DNA from: JAIBJN01 sp963775505
Lineage (GTDB): Bacteria > Actinomycetota > Thermoleophilia > Gaiellales > Gaiellaceae
Direction of reading: 5' to 3'
Assembly: GCA_963775505.1 (NCBI GenBank)
Contig: CAVZIL010000007.1
Coordinates: 186,001-250,000 of the forward strand
Length of the DNA: 64,000 nt
Positions 62,018 to 64,000 of the stretch are shown in pieces. Each line of letters opens with the position of its first letter. Within the stretch, counting starts at the first letter, position 1. Position numbers and translations under genes: made by a program. Under the pieces are notes generated by a model that saw nothing but the letters and a program-made list of their open reading frames with translations, was not told the DNA's origin and ran no database searches.

Positions 62018-64000
62018 ATGGAGCCGACGTACAATCCGTGGGAGGTCGAGCCTCGCTGGCAGGAGGCGTGGGAGGCCGAGGGCCTCTACCGCGCCGGTGC
62101 CGGGATGCGCAGCGACGAGACGTTCGTGATCGCCGTGCCGCCGCCCAACGTGACCGGCGCGCTGCACATGGGTCACGCGCTCAACGGCGCGCTCCAGGAC
62201 GTGCTCATCCGCTGGCACCGGATGCGCGGCTTCGACACGCTCTGGCAGCCGGGGTACGACCACGCCGGCATCTCGACCCAGAGCGTTGTCGAGCGCCAGC
62301 TCGTGGCCGAAGGAACCTCCAGGAAGGAGCTCGGCCGCGAGGCGTTCGTCGAGCGTGTCTGGCGCCACCTCGAAGAGACGGGGCGCACGATCATGGGCCA
62401 GTACCGTCGACTCGGCGCGTCGCTTGCCTACGACCGCGAGCGCTTCACCATGGACGACGGCTACATCGAGGCGGTCATGCGCTTCTTCGTCCACTCCTGG
62501 GACCGCGGCTGGATCTACCGCGCAGACCGGATCGTCAACTGGTGTCCCTTCCACGAGACTGCCATCTCCGACCTCGAGGTCAAGCACGAGCCGATGGACG
62601 ACGTGCTCGTCCAGGCGCGCTATCCGTTCGCCGACGGCTCCGGCTCGATCGCGGTGGCCACCGTCCGGCCGGCGACGATCCTCGCCGACGTCGCGGTCGC
62701 GGTGCACCCGGAAGACGAGCGCTACCGCGACGTCGTCGGAACGGAGGTCATCATCCCGTTCGTCGAGCGGCGCGTGCCTGTGATCGCCGACGACCTCGTC
62801 GACCCGGAGTTTGGCACCGGGGCGCTCAAGGTGACTCCGGGCCACGACCCGGTCGACTTCGAGATCGGCCGGCGGCACGACCTGCCTGTGCTGACCGTTA
62901 TCGGCCTCGATGGCCGCATGAACGAGAACGCCGGAGCTCTGGCCGGCCTGACGCAGGAGGAAGCCGACGATGCCGTGATCACGTGGCTCGAGGAGCACGA
63001 CCAGCTGGAGCAGCGGGAGTCGTACCGCCACAACGTCGCCACCTGCGAGCGCTGCCACAACCGCATCGAGCCGCTGGTCTCGCTCCAGTGGTGGCTCGCC
63101 ATGGAGGAGCCGCGCAAGCCGGCGCTCGAGGCGCTCCGGGAGCGTCGCGTCCGCTACCACCCGGAGTCCCAGCACGAATTCGCCATCCGCTCATTCGAGG
63201 AGATCCCCGACTGGAACGTCTCCCGTCAGCTGTGGTGGGGCCACCAGCTGCCGATTTGGTACTGCCCCGACGGCCATGTCACCTGCGCCTGGCCGCCGCC
63301 CGAGGCCTGCGCGGAATGCGGCTCCGAGCTCGAGCGCGACCCCGACGTGCTCGACACGTGGTTTTCTTCCGCGCTCTGGCCGTTTGCAACGCTCGGCTGG
63401 CCCGAGGACACGGCGGACCTACGCCGCTACTACCCGGGAGACGTCAACTCGACGGCGCGGGAGATCATCCGCCTCTGGGAGAACCGCATGATCTGGACCG
63501 GGATCGAGCTGGTTGGCGACGTCCCGTTCCACGACGTGATCGTCCACTCGACGGTGCTCGCTCCCGACGGCCGGCGGATGTCGAAGAGCCTCGGCACGGG
63601 CATCGACCCGCTCGAGGTGATCGACGAGCACGGAGCCGACGCGACGCGCTACGGCCTCCTGAAGATGTCGTCGACCCAGGACGTGCGGTTCTCGGAGGGA
63701 GCCATCCTCGAAGGCCGCAAGCTGGCGACGAAGCTTTGGAACGTCGCGCGCCTCATCCTCGCGAACACGGAGGGCGCCGAGCCCCACGCGCGGCCGCAGG
63801 CCGTCGAGGAGCGGTGGATCCTCGCGCGGCTCGACGCGGTGCGCTCAGAGGTCGAGGACGCCTGGGCGCGGTTCGACTTCGCCGCCGCGGTGAAGGTGCT
63901 CTACGGCCTGACCTTCGACGACTTCTGCGACTGGTACGCGGAGGCGATCAAGCCACGGCTCTACGAGGACGATCCCGACGCGGCGGTCACGGCCCTCGCC
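62018..64000 (+). CDS. valS: Valine--tRNA ligase (partial, 3' end outside window)
   Basis: This class I synthetase charges tRNA-Val. It begins MEPTYNPWEVEPRWQEAWE. It carries PPPNVTGALHMGHAL (HIGH motif HMGH, residues 50-53), the LYDR-like YDRERFTMDD segment, the editing domain, and ELVGDVPFHDVIVHSTV before the KMSKS motif RRMSKSLGTG (about 518-527). The C-terminal anticodon-binding region begins near the window end and is cut after 661 codons. The start is ATG 62018. Confidence 0.95.
   Translation, partial: MEPTYNPWEVEPRWQEAWEAEGLYRAGAGMRSDETFVIAVPPPNVTGALHMGHALNGALQDVLIRWHRMRGFDTLWQPGYDHAGISTQSVVERQLVAEGTSRKELGREAFVERVWRHLEETGRTIMGQYRRLGASLAYDRERFTMDDGYIEAVMRFFVHSWDRGWIYRADRIVNWCPFHETAISDLEVKHEPMDDVLVQARYPFADGSGSIAVATVRPATILADVAVAVHPEDERYRDVVGTEVIIPFVERRVPVIADDLVDPEFGTGALKVTPGHDPVDFEIGRRHDLPVLTVIGLDGRMNENAGALAGLTQEEADDAVITWLEEHDQLEQRESYRHNVATCERCHNRIEPLVSLQWWLAMEEPRKPALEALRERRVRYHPESQHEFAIRSFEEIPDWNVSRQLWWGHQLPIWYCPDGHVTCAWPPPEACAECGSELERDPDVLDTWFSSALWPFATLGWPEDTADLRRYYPGDVNSTAREIIRLWENRMIWTGIELVGDVPFHDVIVHSTVLAPDGRRMSKSLGTGIDPLEVIDEHGADATRYGLLKMSSTQDVRFSEGAILEGRKLATKLWNVARLILANTEGAEPHARPQAVEERWILARLDAVRSEVEDAWARFDFAAAVKVLYGLTFDDFCDWYAEAIKPRLYEDDPDAAVTALA

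Overview
This is a G+C-rich chromosomal segment, most likely from an actinobacterium (Actinomycetota) and plausibly class Thermoleophilia. The pointers are strong G/C preference at third codon positions, an ANTAR regulator, an F420-type luciferase-like oxidoreductase, a tig-clpP-clpX-valS housekeeping block, and a secreted sugar dehydrogenase ending in the W-C-rich repeat module that recurs in Thermoleophilia exoproteins. The placement is inferred from gene content only; there is no rRNA in the window.

Region 1 (1-29281) is a cell-surface polysaccharide locus. A leftward operon (6397 to 1) holds a C-methyltransferase, a glucose-1-phosphate cytidylyltransferase, a PIG-L deacetylase, an RmlC-like epimerase, a DUF4910 aminopeptidase-like protein and two NAD-dependent sugar epimerases/dehydratases, most joined by overlapping stop/start codons. 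Rightward genes add glycosyltransferases, a GDP-mannose-3,5-epimerase-like enzyme and methyltransferases. The export and assembly machinery is also present: a Wzz/BY-kinase co-polymerase, a Wzx flippase, an O-antigen ligase/polymerase and a WbaP-type initiating phosphoglycosyltransferase. Two secreted GH16 glycosidases, a PQQ-type sugar dehydrogenase and LhgO sit among them.

Region 2 (29256-35106) is a run of small or orphan genes: a duplicated Cys-rich protein, an ABC-type binding protein without signal peptide, an ABM-like protein, zinc-ribbon proteins, an ANTAR regulator with a degenerate receiver, and a SnoaL-like protein. Region 3 (35405-42644) is a compact catabolic cluster: two isochorismatase-family amidases (one divergent), an LLM flavin oxidoreductase, a fused ATP-dependent hydantoinase/oxoprolinase (HyuA-HyuB) and a hydantoin-racemase homologue. 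It looks like a route for a cyclic amide or N-carbamoyl compound. tRNA-Arg and a YihY/BrkB membrane protein follow.

Region 4 (43801 to 53042, perhaps 53566) is an integrative element inserted in the 3' end of tRNA-Leu(TAG). The last 30 bases of the tRNA are repeated exactly at 53013-53042 and, with one mismatch, at 53537-53566. It carries a tyrosine recombinase, an AlpA-like excisionase, an AAA/RepA-like ATPase, two divergent HTH genes, a set of small phage-like genes, an HNH endonuclease and some cargo.

Region 5 (53585-64000) returns to the chromosome: an RTX-repeat secreted protein, a patatin-like lipase, a DUF167 protein, trigger factor, ClpP, ClpX, a TPR-class III cyclase and valyl-tRNA synthetase (truncated by the window end).

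An important caveat is that at least fifteen genes are interrupted by single-base frameshifts, many in short homopolymers. After correcting one base the frames usually join cleanly and end in overlapping start/stop codons, so most of these probably reflect assembly indels rather than pseudogenes. They are annotated here as frameshifted CDS.
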